Positions 1 to 8,344 are shown, counted from the first letter of the stretch. The stretch: 64,000 bases of DNA from Dehalococcoidia bacterium (GCA_022827095.1 JAJDTP010000021.1:1-64000), one strand, 5' to 3'. Made by a program: numbers and translations. Notes: generated by a model from the letters alone, not told the origin.

Positions 1-801
1 GAAGTCGCCCCGGGACACGCCGCCGTCGCCGTTGATCGCCTCGGTGAAGTAGTCGAACGTGCCCGAGTCAACGCCCGGCGCGTACATCTTGATCTCTTCC
101 GCCGGCCAGTCCGCGTTCACCTGGTTCCAGTGGGTCACCACACCCTCTGACTCCGGGCTCCAGATCCTGTTCAGCTGCTCGACGGTCAGGCAGTCGACAA
201 AGTCGTTGGCCGGGTTCACCACCACCGACAATCCGTCGATGGCCACCGGCAGCTCGATGTACTCGATGCCAGCCGCTGCACACAGGTCCACTTCCTTCTG
301 CTTGATGGGCCGGGACGCGTCGGAGATCACTGTCTCGTTGGCGCAGAACTTCTTGAACCCTCCGCCGGTGCCGGAGATGCCAACCACCACGCGAACGTTG
401 TCGCCGGTCAGCCCGCCGAAGTGCTCGGCAACCGCTTCCGTGATCGGGAACACGGTGGACGAACCGTCTATCGGTATGTCGCCGGACAGACTGGCATATA
501 TGCTGGGGTCAGTCGCCTTTTCCGGCTGGCCGGCAGTGGTGGCGGTAGTGCCGGTAGCAGTGGAGCCGCTGGTCGTGGACGCCGCGGCGCTGCCGGTCGA
601 AGTGGTCCCGGATGCTGGCGGGTTGCTCGAGGTAGTGGCAGCAGCGGGCGAACCGGCGCCGGAGCCGTCGGGAACGCTGGGCGCCTGATCCGCGGCGCTA
701 CAGGCGGCGCCCATGAGAACGGCGGCGCAGCCCAATGCGGCAACGGTCAGCAGCAACCGAAATGGAATTTGCTTCAGAGTATCCATCGTGGCGGAACTCA
801 T
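1..801 (-). CDS. pstS: Phosphate ABC transporter substrate-binding lipoprotein PstS (3' end cut by window)
   Basis: Reading the minus strand from an ATG at 801 gives an open frame that runs off the window edge, so it is absent from the ORF track. The N-terminus is a lipoprotein-type signal (hydrophobic LLLTVAALG followed by a Cys near residue 34). A long Ser/Thr/Ala/Gly-rich linker follows, then a PstS-type domain with '[18 protein letters not shown]' and '[10 protein letters not shown]', the phosphate-binding loops of the PBP family. PstS captures phosphate outside the membrane for PstCAB. The start is supported by AGGAGG four bases upstream. The rest of the pst operon would lie beyond position 1. 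The low-complexity linker is typical of surface-anchored lipoproteins. No Pho box was recognised upstream. Confidence 0.9.
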   Translation of the reverse strand, partial: MSSATMDTLKQIPFRLLLTVAALGCAAVLMGAACSAADQAPSVPDGSGAGSPAAATTSSNPPASGTTSTGSAAASTTSGSTATGTTATTAGQPEKATDPSIYASLSGDIPIDGSSTVFPITEAVAEHFGGLTGDNVRVVVGISGTGGGFKKFCANETVISDASRPIKQKEVDLCAAAGIEYIELPVAIDGLSVVVNPANDFVDCLTVEQLNRIWSPESEGVVTHWNQVNADWPAEEIKMYAPGVDSGTFDYFTEAINGDGGVSRGDF

Positions 802-973
802 TAATCCTCCTGCAAATGGAAGGTGGGTCGGTTTTCCTGTGGATTGGGGAAATTGGCGTTGGCAAATCGCGGCCACCAGGGGCCGAACGCCGGAGTGTTC
901 AATAGGCATCCCTCCTGATGTTCTCTTCCAGATCACAATGCGCCGGCGGAGCCAGCCTCGCGGTTGGAACGGC

Positions 974-1003
974 AAAAAAATAGCGAAATCGAACGATTTC
1001 GCT
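974..1003 (-). terminator. Intrinsic terminator, minus strand
   Basis: On the minus strand, AGCGAAATCG and CGATTTCGCT form a perfect 10-bp stem with a two-base TT loop, followed by A and seven T residues. This is a textbook rho-independent terminator. It lies about 120 bases beyond a first terminator for pepP, so it is either a back-up or the end of a separate short transcript. Confidence 0.8.
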
Positions 1004-1122
1004 GGAAATGATTGAGAGCGAAGCCCGCCGCTCCCATAAGCGCGGCAGGTGCGATTGGCGGTTCGCTCCCGTGGACTGGGTGTCGCGGCTCGGCAGCCCG
1101 GACTGTAGCGGGCCAAAAAATA

Positions 1123-1142
1123 ACGGGGGACGAATCCCCCGT
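1123..1142 (-). terminator. Intrinsic terminator of pepP
   Basis: Arms ACGGGGGA and TCCCCCGT pair perfectly around a CGAA/TTCG loop. Read on the minus strand, the hairpin is followed by TTATTTTTTGG. It sits 170 bases past the pepP stop. The flank GGCCAAAAAATAACG is nearly repeated next to the hairpin at 57427-57460, so both belong to one terminator-like repeat family. Confidence 0.75.
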
Positions 1143-1313
1143 GGTATCAAAAACCGAAGTTTCGCTAGGTTCGATCGCGGCAGGCGACACGATAACCGCC
1201 GCCGCGTCCACCGCAGCAGGTGCGGCGGGCAGCGGTCCATCTTTTGGCAATTTCATCACAACTGGGTCCGAAAACAACGACGTGGCAAAGATCCCATCAC
1301 GGACAAACAGTTC

Positions 1314-2642
1314 TCAGCGGGAGTCCAGCACGATCGACTCGAGCTCGTCCGGGTCTTTGGGAATGGCTTGCGAGAGAACCCGGCAGCCGTCTTCCGTAAC
1401 CAGGACATCGTCCTCGATGCGGATACCGATTCCGCGATAGATATCCGGCGCCTGCTTCGCCTGGGGACCAAAATAGAGCCCGGGCTCGATGGTCAGGACC
1501 ATGCCAGGCCGCAAGCGCACCTGGCCGCGATCATCCCTATAGGGGCCGGAATCGTGCACGTCCAATCCCAGCCAATGGGACGTCGCGTGCATGTAGTAGT
1601 CCCGGTACGACTGTTCTTCCATGATGCCGTCTACGCTTCCCGACATCACGCCCAAATCAATCAGGCCCTGGACCAATGCCCTGGCGGCCACCCGGTGCAC
1701 GTCATCGAAACCAGCGCCGGGCTTCACTGCAGCAATGGCCTGCCGTTGGGACTCCAGGGTCACATCGTAAACCGCTCGCTGTGGAGCGGTGAACTTCCCG
1801 GAGACCGGCCAGGTGCGCGTGACATCAGCCGTGTAATAGCCGTATTCAGCCCCGGCGTCGATCAGCAACAGATCTTCGGGGCCAAGGGCGTCCCGATTTC
1901 GAATGTAATGGAGGACACACGCGTTTGCCCCACCGGCCACGATGGAAGGATAGCCGTTTCGCGGCGAACCCAGCTGCCGGAATGGACGCTCAAGGGCGGC
2001 CTGGACCTCGTATTCGTGAACCCCCGGCGCGGCCGTCCGCATGGCCGCATCGAAACCGTAGGCGGTGATGTCGATTGCGCGCTGCATCAACGCGATTTCA
2101 TCGTCGGTCTTGACCTGGCGCATCAAGTCGATCGTAGACGTAGGGTCTTCGATGCGTCGAATGGGCTTCGCGCCTCTCTGAGCCATGGCGCGCCGCCGCT
2201 TGACCAGGTCTGACATGATCCCGTCCACCCGATCGTCGCTCCCCAACGCATAATGAATAGTGTCGTAGTCTGCGAGCAGCTTGGGCAGTTGACTGTCCAA
2301 CTGATCTATGGGATAGGCAGCGTTGGCGCCCAGGGACCCGACGGCGCCCTGCACGCCCGCACGGTGGCCCACCCAGATTTCGAAGGTGGGGTCATAAGGA
2401 CGTACGAAAAGGGTATACGGAGTATCGGAGCCCGGACGCAGCACCGCCACCGCATCGGGTTCATCAAACCCGGTCAGATACCAGAAGGTGGAGGGTTGGC
2501 GGTACTCGTGGTCGACATCGCTATTGCGAGCCGCCTCGTGGCCCGCGGCCAGTACAATTGCGCCGCTTGAGAGAGCTGCCATCAGCCGCCTTCGGCGCCC
2601 GTTGAATTCCTGGGGTTTGGTTGCGATCGCTTGGGCTTGCAT
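1314..2642 (-). CDS. pepP: Xaa-Pro aminopeptidase (M24 metallopeptidase)
   Basis: This 442-residue protein has the two-domain layout of aminopeptidase P: an N-terminal creatinase-like domain and a C-terminal pita-bread M24 domain. The dinuclear-metal ligands are visible in order: Asp in 'LIDAGAEYGYYTADVTRTWP' (both Asp), His in 'HATSHWLGLDVHD', Glu in 'TIEPGLYF' and Glu in 'GIRIEDDVLV'. It removes N-terminal residues preceding proline in the cytoplasm. The track starts at a TTG (2645); the adjacent ATG at 2642 is the more natural start. It is a single-gene unit with its own promoter (2705-2733) and a terminator downstream. Length is normal for the family. Confidence 0.93.
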   Translation of the reverse strand: MQAQAIATKPQEFNGRRRRLMAALSSGAIVLAAGHEAARNSDVDHEYRQPSTFWYLTGFDEPDAVAVLRPGSDTPYTLFVRPYDPTFEIWVGHRAGVQGAVGSLGANAAYPIDQLDSQLPKLLADYDTIHYALGSDDRVDGIMSDLVKRRRAMAQRGAKPIRRIEDPTSTIDLMRQVKTDDEIALMQRAIDITAYGFDAAMRTAAPGVHEYEVQAALERPFRQLGSPRNGYPSIVAGGANACVLHYIRNRDALGPEDLLLIDAGAEYGYYTADVTRTWPVSGKFTAPQRAVYDVTLESQRQAIAAVKPGAGFDDVHRVAARALVQGLIDLGVMSGSVDGIMEEQSYRDYYMHATSHWLGLDVHDSGPYRDDRGQVRLRPGMVLTIEPGLYFGPQAKQAPDIYRGIGIRIEDDVLVTEDGCRVLSQAIPKDPDELESIVLDSR

Positions 2643-2704
2643 CAAGGTAGAGGCTCGCTGCCAGAGGCCGTGATCGGCGGAAAGATTTCGTTTCGGCCGG
2701 CGAG

Positions 2705-2733
2705 ATTGTATCAGACAATGACCGGACGCTCAA
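2705..2733 (-). promoter_or_regulatory. Sigma70-type promoter for pepP
   Basis: On the minus strand TTGAGC and TACAAT are separated by 17 bases, ending about 60 bases before the pepP ATG. The match to TTGACA/TATAAT is good but not perfect. Confidence 0.5.
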
Positions 2734-2883
2734 CGTCAGCCCCGGCGGGCTCTGGTCCGGCGGCGGGCGCCGAGACCGGCAAGCTCGCCGTCGTGGCCGC
2801 CATCAACATCGTCGCCGATTGTGGGGCGGTCGCAGGCGGCAACGGGGGAGTGTCGCATCGCTGCGGCCTGCCGACGCAGACCT

Positions 2884-3822
2884 TCATGCTCTTTCATCAC
2901 GGCCCTGGCCTGAAAGCAGGGCATCGCGCGGTTCGGCGGCGCCGGGCGGCGGGGTGAGCCCTCCCGCTAGCCCTCCCGACCGGTCCCGTCGGAGCCAGGA
3001 CACTAAAAAGCCGCGGCGCGGCGACAGCCCGGCCACCAAAAGGAGCAGTCCGACGGATACCACCACGATGGTGGGCCCGGTCGGCAGATCGAAGTAAAAG
3101 GAGCAGTACAAACCGACAACCACCGCGAGCAGGGAGCAGGCAATGCTGGCCGCCATGATCGACGACAGCCGCCGGGCCAACAGGGTACCCGTGACCGACG
3201 GCACCACGAGCAGAGACATGACCATGACGTTGCCCACCGTTTTTATGGCCGCGACCGTCGTCAACGCCACCAGCAGGGGCAGCAGGTATTCGAGGAACCG
3301 CACCGGCACGCCGGCGGCTTCCGCTACCTCGGAGTCATACGTGGTGAACACCAGTTCCTTGTAGAAGACCCACACCACCGCCATGACGCCTACCGCCAGC
3401 ACCCCGACGTTCAGGACGTCAAGCCAGGAAGCCCCCAGGACGTTGCCAAACAGTATCCCCAGCAGATCTCCGGCGAGGCTGGCCAGCGAGTTGATGATGA
3501 TGACCCCTACGGCAAAACCACCGGCGAACATCACGCCGATGATGGCGTCGATGCGGATGCCGGTGCGATGTGACAGGGTCGAAATCACCAGCGACGCGGG
3601 AACCGCCCAGATAAGTGCTCCCAGGAATATGTTGGCGCCGAATACGAACGCCACCGCCATGCCGGTCAGTGACGAATGGGCGATCGCGTCGCCCATGAAA
3701 GCCATACCGCGCAGGACGACGAATGTGCCGACGATGCCGCAGGCGGTCGCGGCCAGTGCGGACACCAGCAGCGCGCGCTGCATGAATCCATACTGCATCG
3801 GCTCGATGATCAGATCGAGCAC
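2884..3822 (-). CDS. ABC-3 family metal (Zn/Mn/Fe) transporter permease, orphan
   Basis: This 312-residue, multi-spanning permease belongs to the ZnuB/MntB/TroC family. It begins 'MLDLIIEPMQYGFMQRALL' and carries the typical 'TFVVLRGMAFMGDAIAHSSL' segment after the first helices. I set the start at GTG 3822 because GGAGG lies five bases upstream and family members usually begin there; the track uses a TTG 42 bases further out. It should form the membrane channel for a divalent metal, driven by a separate ATPase and fed by a binding protein. Neither partner is adjacent: the neighbours are pepP and a glycosyltransferase. A complete paralogous system lies at 48512-51498. It may borrow those partners or be a remnant of a lost operon. 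Confidence 0.85.
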   Translation of the reverse strand: MLDLIIEPMQYGFMQRALLVSALAATACGIVGTFVVLRGMAFMGDAIAHSSLTGMAVAFVFGANIFLGALIWAVPASLVISTLSHRTGIRIDAIIGVMFAGGFAVGVIIINSLASLAGDLLGILFGNVLGASWLDVLNVGVLAVGVMAVVWVFYKELVFTTYDSEVAEAAGVPVRFLEYLLPLLVALTTVAAIKTVGNVMVMSLLVVPSVTGTLLARRLSSIMAASIACSLLAVVVGLYCSFYFDLPTGPTIVVVSVGLLLLVAGLSPRRGFLVSWLRRDRSGGLAGGLTPPPGAAEPRDALLSGQGRDERA

Positions 3823-3906
3823 AGAGACCTCCGGTAGGCCGGCCGGGCCGGCTTCGTCTGGCAACCGCGGCGACGCGATCCCAGATCAGATTGATGAATG
3901 CGTTGT

Positions 3907-4659
3907 TTACAGTTTGCCGGCGGTCCGCAGCTGATGGCGCACCTTTCCTACGCCGCCAAACTTGAGCCTCAGCAGCCCTTTGACGTCCTCCCAGGCGGTC
4001 CGGATGATGCGGACACGGGTGTCGGGGTCGTCGGTCCAGCGCACCGGAATCTCCCGGATGCGAAATCCGCACTTTTGGGCGAGGATCAGCAATTCTGAAT
4101 CGAAGAACCATCCATTGTCCAAAACCAGCGGCGCCAAATCGTGAGCAACCCTCCGGCTGACCGCTTTGAAACCGCATTGAGCGTCGCGAAACGGGGTGAA
4201 AAACATGGACCGAAACAGCAGGCTGTACCCGCGAGAAGTTATCTCGCGTTTCAGGGTTCGGCCAACGACGCGTGAGTCGGGCAGCAAGCGAGAGCCGATC
4301 GCGACGTGGTACCCCTCATCGGCAACTGCCGACACGACCTCGGGCAGGTGTACCAAGTCTGTGGAGAGGTCGACATCCATGTAAACCATGACGTCCGCGC
4401 TGCTCTCGGTCCAGGCCCGGCGCAACGCCCGGCCCCGTCCGCGCTCGGTGAGGCTGATGTACCGCACCTCTGCGAACCGGTCGGCGAGGTCCGCCGCGGC
4501 CTCGAGAGTGCCGTCGGTAGAACCATTGTCGGCAACCACTATGTTCCAGTCGTATTCATCCATGTTGGATGACATAAATTGGTGAAGCCGACACACGCTC
4601 CCGGGAAGTGCGCGTTCTTCGTTCAGGCACGGTATGATCACATCGAGGCTGGTTCGCAT
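3907..4659 (-). CDS. Family 2 glycosyltransferase (dolichyl/polyprenyl-phosphate glycosyltransferase type)
   Basis: This GT-A fold protein of 250 residues starts 'MRTSLDVIIPCLNEE'. It has 'VVADNGSTDGT' for nucleotide-sugar binding, the metal-binding 'YMDVDLSTD' (DxD-like), and 'RDAQCGFKAVSRRVA' typical of DPM1/ALG5-like enzymes. There are no transmembrane segments, so it is probably a cytoplasmic enzyme charging a lipid carrier with a sugar. The track ORF is 41 codons longer, but the ATG at 4659 begins exactly at the conserved first strand and lies nine bases after an extended -10 box, which excludes the longer start. The acceptor and sugar cannot be told from sequence. Confidence 0.87.
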   Translation of the reverse strand: MRTSLDVIIPCLNEERALPGSVCRLHQFMSSNMDEYDWNIVVADNGSTDGTLEAAADLADRFAEVRYISLTERGRGRALRRAWTESSADVMVYMDVDLSTDLVHLPEVVSAVADEGYHVAIGSRLLPDSRVVGRTLKREITSRGYSLLFRSMFFTPFRDAQCGFKAVSRRVAHDLAPLVLDNGWFFDSELLILAQKCGFRIREIPVRWTDDPDTRVRIIRTAWEDVKGLLRLKFGGVGKVRHQLRTAGKL

Positions 4660-4668
4660 AATTGAGAC

Positions 4669-4677
4669 ATTATAGCA
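4669..4677 (-). promoter_or_regulatory. Extended -10 box (TGCTATAAT) of the glycosyltransferase
   Basis: The minus strand reads TGCTATAAT, a perfect -10 with the TGn extension, nine bases before the ATG at 4659. No good -35 is visible. The short spacing implies a leaderless or nearly leaderless mRNA. Confidence 0.6.
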
Positions 4678-4740
4678 ACAAGCAACCGCAGGATAGCGCC
4701 GGGGGCGCGAGACCTTCGCCCCGTCTCGCGCTCGCGGCGC

Positions 4741-4768
4741 CGATTTGTCCCACGTGTGGGACAAATCG
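4741..4768. promoter_or_regulatory. Perfect 28-bp palindrome, candidate operator
   Basis: Arms CGATTTGTCCCAC and GTGGGACAAATCG are perfectly complementary over 13 bases around a GT centre. It lies between two divergent genes: about 80 bases upstream of the glycosyltransferase start and 34 bases upstream of the -35 of the 2-oxoacid oxidoreductase promoter. There is no T-tract and no gene to terminate here, so a binding site for a dimeric regulator is the likelier role. The remainder of the 389-base gap (4660-5048) holds only the two promoters and the oxidoreductase leader. Confidence 0.55.
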
Positions 4769-4801
4769 TGGAACGCCGACAACGCAGGCAGACGCGCAAA
4801 A

Positions 4802-4831
4802 TTGACAACTATCGAAGCCCGGTGCTATATT
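4802..4831 (+). promoter_or_regulatory. Strong sigma70-type promoter for the 2-oxoacid oxidoreductase operon
   Basis: TTGACA is followed after 18 bases by TATATT, which is preceded by TGC (extended -10). Transcription would begin near 4838, giving a leader of about 210 bases. The leader ends in GGAGG immediately followed by its complement CCTCC, so the ribosome binding site could be masked by a small local hairpin. Confidence 0.75.
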
Positions 4832-5048
4832 CCGTGCGATTAACAGACGGCGTTATCGTGTTCGCGATTAACGATGTCGAATGCGGCACGACGAGTTTGT
4901 GGCCCAAATTTTCGGTGACAGCCAATAGCGCCTCCCGCACGCACGTGGGCAGGTGTTTTTTTGACTGCGTTCCGAAATGTGTGAATCCCTTAGCGGATTA
5001 AGCCGGCCCTGTTTTCGCCGATAACGGCCGTTTCGGAGGAACCTCCAG

Positions 5049-6758
5049 ATGCTAATGAACGACTTCGTCGTCAGGTTCGCCGGTGAAGGTGGGCAGGGCG
5101 TCGTTACTTCGGCCGAAGGACTGGCCCAGGCGTCGACGCAGGTCGGGTATCATGCCCTGACCTACGCGACCTTCCCATCGCAAATCCTGGGCGGGCCCAC
5201 CTGGACCCAGGCCAGGATATGTACCGAACCCATTCTCAGTTCGGGCGACCAGGTGGACGTGCTGGTCGCCTTTAACGAGGAAGCTTACGAGACCCACGCT
5301 GAAGAGGTGCGGGAAGGCGGCGTCATAATTTACAACGCCGACGACTTCACCATGACCGACCCGCGGTCCTTCGGACTGGCCGTCGACTCCCTGGCACGCT
5401 CGACCGGCAACAACCGGGCCGCCAACATGGTGGTGATCGGCGCGCTGGCTCAGTTGGTGCACATGCCCCAAGACTACCTGGAGGACTTCGTTGAAGCCAG
5501 GTTCCGCCGGGGACGGGATAACGACGACGAGATTATCTCCTCGAACATCGAGGCCATGCGGCTGGGCCGCCAGAACGCGGCGGAAAGCGGTTTCGTGTTG
5601 GGCGATCTGGCGCCGCCCAATCCCCCGGACTACCAGCAGCTCATGCTCAAGGGCAACGAGGCCATCGCTTTGGGAGCAACGCACGCCGGCGTCCAGTTCT
5701 ACGCCGGCTACCCGATCTCGCCGGCCACCACCATCCTGCTTTGGATGGAGCGCAACCTGGTGGGCGAGGACAAGTTCGCGTACCAGGTGTCATCGGAAAT
5801 CGAAGCAATCACGGCGATCCTGGGCGCAGGCTACGCCGGCAAGAAGGCCATGACCGCGACCGCAGGACCGGGCATCTCGCTGATGAGCGAGGGACTGGGC
5901 CTAGCGTGGATGGCCGAAATCCCGCTGGTGGTGGTCGACGTTCAGCGCGGCGGACCGGCCACCGGCCTGCCCACCACGACCGAGCAGTCGGACCTCATGG
6001 GATGCCTCTTCCCAGCGCACGGGGACGTCCGGATGCCGATTATCGCGCCCGGCTCGGTGGAAGAGTGTTTCTACGGTGCGGTGCAGGCCGTCAACTGGGC
6101 CGAACGCTACCAGGGCCCGGTGATCCTGATGAGCGAAATGTCCATGGCCGAACGGGTGCAGAACATCCCCCGTCCCGACCTGAGCAAGGTTGCGGTGGAA
6201 GAACGGCTGACCTACGAAGGCGGCAACGGTTACCACCGTTATTCGGGCCACGAGCTATCGCCGATGCCGCTGCCGGGCGGACCGGGCTCCTACGTGGCCA
6301 ACGGCAGCGAACACGACGAGATGGGCGACACCACCCACCTGCCCAGCCGGCACATCCAGATGACCGAGCGCCGGTTCAGCAAGCTGAGGCTCCTTGAAGA
6401 AAACCACTACGAGAGCGACAACACCCAGGCCAAGATTGCGTTGATGCCGTGGGGCGGGTCCAAGGGGCCGGTGCGAGAGGCATACGACGCGCTCCGGGAA
6501 GAAGGCGTTGACATCGGCTGGTATTACACGATGTTCCTGCACCCGATCCCGCCCAAACTGCGCGACGAGCTTCGAGCCAAGGAGTTGGTGATCGTTCCCG
6601 AGCTGAACTACCAGGGACAGTGGGCCAACATCCTGCGGTTCCACCGCGTCGCATCGACGCCGATCACGCAATACACTGGGCTGCCCTTCAAGGTCAGCGA
6701 GTTGGTGACGCGGGTCAAAGAGATCATGGCAGAACACATGGAGGAAGCACGGGCATGA
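5049..6758 (+). CDS. 2-oxoacid:ferredoxin oxidoreductase, fused gamma-alpha subunit
   Basis: This 569-residue protein fuses two subunits that are often separate. Residues 1-180 are the gamma domain ('VRFAGEGGQGVVTSAEGLAQ'). From about residue 195 comes the alpha (TPP pyrimidine) domain with 'FYAGYPISPATTI', 'SSEIEAITAILGAGYAGKKA' and 'RGGPATGLPTTTEQSDL'. The enzyme makes or consumes acyl-CoA and CO2 from a 2-oxoacid with ferredoxin as electron carrier; the sequence resembles the 2-oxoglutarate type used in aerobes, but the substrate is not proven. GGAGG lies nine bases before the ATG. The stop overlaps the beta-subunit start (ATGA), implying coupled translation. Confidence 0.93.
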   Translation: MLMNDFVVRFAGEGGQGVVTSAEGLAQASTQVGYHALTYATFPSQILGGPTWTQARICTEPILSSGDQVDVLVAFNEEAYETHAEEVREGGVIIYNADDFTMTDPRSFGLAVDSLARSTGNNRAANMVVIGALAQLVHMPQDYLEDFVEARFRRGRDNDDEIISSNIEAMRLGRQNAAESGFVLGDLAPPNPPDYQQLMLKGNEAIALGATHAGVQFYAGYPISPATTILLWMERNLVGEDKFAYQVSSEIEAITAILGAGYAGKKAMTATAGPGISLMSEGLGLAWMAEIPLVVVDVQRGGPATGLPTTTEQSDLMGCLFPAHGDVRMPIIAPGSVEECFYGAVQAVNWAERYQGPVILMSEMSMAERVQNIPRPDLSKVAVEERLTYEGGNGYHRYSGHELSPMPLPGGPGSYVANGSEHDEMGDTTHLPSRHIQMTERRFSKLRLLEENHYESDNTQAKIALMPWGGSKGPVREAYDALREEGVDIGWYYTMFLHPIPPKLRDELRAKELVIVPELNYQGQWANILRFHRVASTPITQYTGLPFKVSELVTRVKEIMAEHMEEARA

Positions 6759-7621
6759 GCAAGAAGAACCCGGAATACGACTTCAAATGGTGCCCCGGGT
6801 GCGGGGACTTCGGCGTGCGTCGCGCGTTGGAATTCGCCATGATCAATCGGCTGGAAGAGACCGGCCTGCCCATCGAAAACAACGTCGTCGTGGCCGGAAT
6901 TGGCTGCAGCGGCAACCTGGTTCACCTGCTGGAAGGTGAACAGCCCTATGGAATCCACGGCATCCACGGTCGCACGCTGCCCGTGGCCATGGGCGTCAAG
7001 ATGGCCCGGCCCGAACTGAACGTGATCGTTGTGGCCGGAGACGGCGACTTCCTGAGCATCGGCGGCGAGCACATCGCCCCGCAGGCGGCTCGCAACGTCA
7101 ACGTCACCGCCGTGATCATGGACAACGGGGTGTACGGTCTGACCAAGGGCCAGAGCTCGCCCACCACTGAGATGGGCGCCGTTACCAGCAGCACGCCCTT
7201 CGGCAAGGTGGAAGAGGATCTTGATCCTCTGGAGTTGTACCTCACCCTGGGCGTTTCGTTCATCGCCTCGGGTTTTTCGGGCCAGCCCCGAGTCCTGGCG
7301 CGACTGATCAACGAGGGCATGAATCACGATGGAATGTCGATGATCCATGTTCAGTCGCCCTGTGTGACCTATAACGACACCTTCCAACTGATCAAAGGCA
7401 ACGCCAAAGAAGGCATCGCACCGGCGCTGTGGGACATACCCGACGACCACGACCCGTCCAGCAAGCAAGCGGCCTACGACCTAGTTCAGCAGGGTGGGCT
7501 GCCCGTAGGTGTCATTTACAAGGATGAAAGCCGCGCGTCGCTGGAAGGCAATATGGGGTCCATCCGGGCCAAGGCCCGTGAGCGCTCCATTGATCAGTTG
7601 ATGGACGCCTACGCGTTCTAG
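6755..7621 (+). CDS. 2-oxoacid:ferredoxin oxidoreductase, beta subunit
   Basis: This 288-residue beta subunit binds the TPP pyrophosphate and one [4Fe-4S] cluster. Visible are 'WCPGCGDFGV' and 'GIGCSGN' supplying cluster Cys, a further Cys in 'QSPCVTYND', and the TPP/Mg motif 'GDGDFLSIGGEH' with 'MDNGVYGLTKGQ'. The start is the ATG at 6755 overlapping the alpha stop by four bases; the track's longer frame (6620) reads through the end of the alpha gene and is not real. With the fused gamma-alpha protein it forms the whole enzyme; no ferredoxin gene is adjacent. A strong hairpin follows the stop. Confidence 0.94.
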   Translation: MSKKNPEYDFKWCPGCGDFGVRRALEFAMINRLEETGLPIENNVVVAGIGCSGNLVHLLEGEQPYGIHGIHGRTLPVAMGVKMARPELNVIVVAGDGDFLSIGGEHIAPQAARNVNVTAVIMDNGVYGLTKGQSSPTTEMGAVTSSTPFGKVEEDLDPLELYLTLGVSFIASGFSGQPRVLARLINEGMNHDGMSMIHVQSPCVTYNDTFQLIKGNAKEGIAPALWDIPDDHDPSSKQAAYDLVQQGGLPVGVIYKDESRASLEGNMGSIRAKARERSIDQLMDAYAF

Positions 7622-7645
7622 TGACGCCACCAGATCGAAACTAAC

Positions 7646-7681
7646 AAACGAGCCCGGCGTCGTGAGGCGCCGGGTTCGTTT
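7646..7681 (+). terminator. Intrinsic terminator of the oxidoreductase operon
   Basis: Arms AAACGAGCCCGGCG and CGCCGGGTTCGTTT pair over 14 positions (one G-T pair) around an eight-base loop. The downstream side runs into TTTTGTTT. It is 25 bases after the beta-subunit stop. Confidence 0.85.
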
Positions 7682-7745
7682 TGTTTATGTGCGTGTCGCG
7701 GGCGGCTGTTTCGAGTTTCCGGCCGGAGATTCGGGCAACGCCGGA

Positions 7746-8300
7746 TCAGTAGGACTGTGCCGGCGCGGCGGCCCCGGGCATTAGGTCAGGGTTCTCGGCC
7801 TGTATTGACTGGTATTTGGACGGACACTTGACCAGGATGTTGTCCGTCGCAAAGACCCCCTCGCGGCCATCGTAATGACCCTCGAGGATGATCTCCGAGT
7901 GCGGGTTGAAGAACAGGTCCGGCAGAACGCCGACGTAGCTCGCCTCCATCTGCGGGCTGCCCGGCGTAATTCCCGGTACGTCGATTTGCTTGTCGCCCAG
8001 GCTGAAGCGGGACAGCGTTGACCCATCCTCTCGTCGGAAAGTATCGGGAGCCAGTGCGCCGGCCACTCTCAGGGTCTGGCCGTCGTGAAGCTTGGGATCA
8101 TCGACGAACTCGCTGACGGTGACGAAATACAGCGTGTTCCCCGGGAAGGCTGCGTAGACCATGTAGGCCACGGCCAGGGCGATCACGCCGCCGAGGATCA
8201 ACAACCGTGTGCGGTGGTTGCTCCACGCGGATCGCTCCGTCTCTTCCTCCGGGGATGACACCGCGGCTGGAACGGGTCCGGTATATGGATCAGTCTGCAT
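7746..8300 (-). CDS. ccmE: Cytochrome c maturation heme chaperone CcmE, CxxxY type
   Basis: This 184-residue membrane-anchored protein has a short cytoplasmic N-terminus, one helix ('LLILGGVIALAVAYMVYAAF') and an OB-fold domain ('LRVAGALAPDTF', 'VGVLPDLFFNPHSEIILEGHY'). CcmE binds heme covalently on the outer face of the membrane and passes it to apocytochrome c. The usual heme-binding His of HxxxY is replaced by Cys ('KCPSKYQS'). That CxxxY form is known from archaea and some anaerobic bacteria. It is last in a ccmABCDE cluster; CcmF, CcmG and CcmH are not in the window. Confidence 0.92.
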   Translation of the reverse strand: MQTDPYTGPVPAAVSSPEEETERSAWSNHRTRLLILGGVIALAVAYMVYAAFPGNTLYFVTVSEFVDDPKLHDGQTLRVAGALAPDTFRREDGSTLSRFSLGDKQIDVPGITPGSPQMEASYVGVLPDLFFNPHSEIILEGHYDGREGVFATDNILVKCPSKYQSIQAENPDLMPGAAAPAQSY

Positions 8301-8344
8301 GAAAACTCAGCGTGGGGTTGGTTGTTGGCCCGATACCATTATAC

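Larger units (their letters stand above)
802..1313. other. Gene-free stretch between pepP and pstS
   Basis: This 512-base gap separates two minus-strand genes. It contains two minus-strand intrinsic terminators (974-1003 and 1123-1142) and the pstS leader. The ORFs that the track calls here (for example 933..1277 minus) run straight through both terminator hairpins and have no recognisable domain, so I do not regard them as genes. Confidence 0.6.

Noticed and set aside
933-1277. Minus-strand ORF of 114 codons in the pstS-pepP gap
   Set aside because: It reads through two strong intrinsic terminators and has no domain or ribosome binding site.
1008-2213. 401-codon plus-strand ORF opposite pepP
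   Set aside because: Antisense shadow of a well-supported aminopeptidase; Arg/His/Gly-rich composition typical of shadow frames.
4756-5001. 81-codon ORF in the leader of the 2-oxoacid oxidoreductase operon
   Set aside because: Begins inside the palindrome upstream of the promoter, so the transcript would not contain its start.
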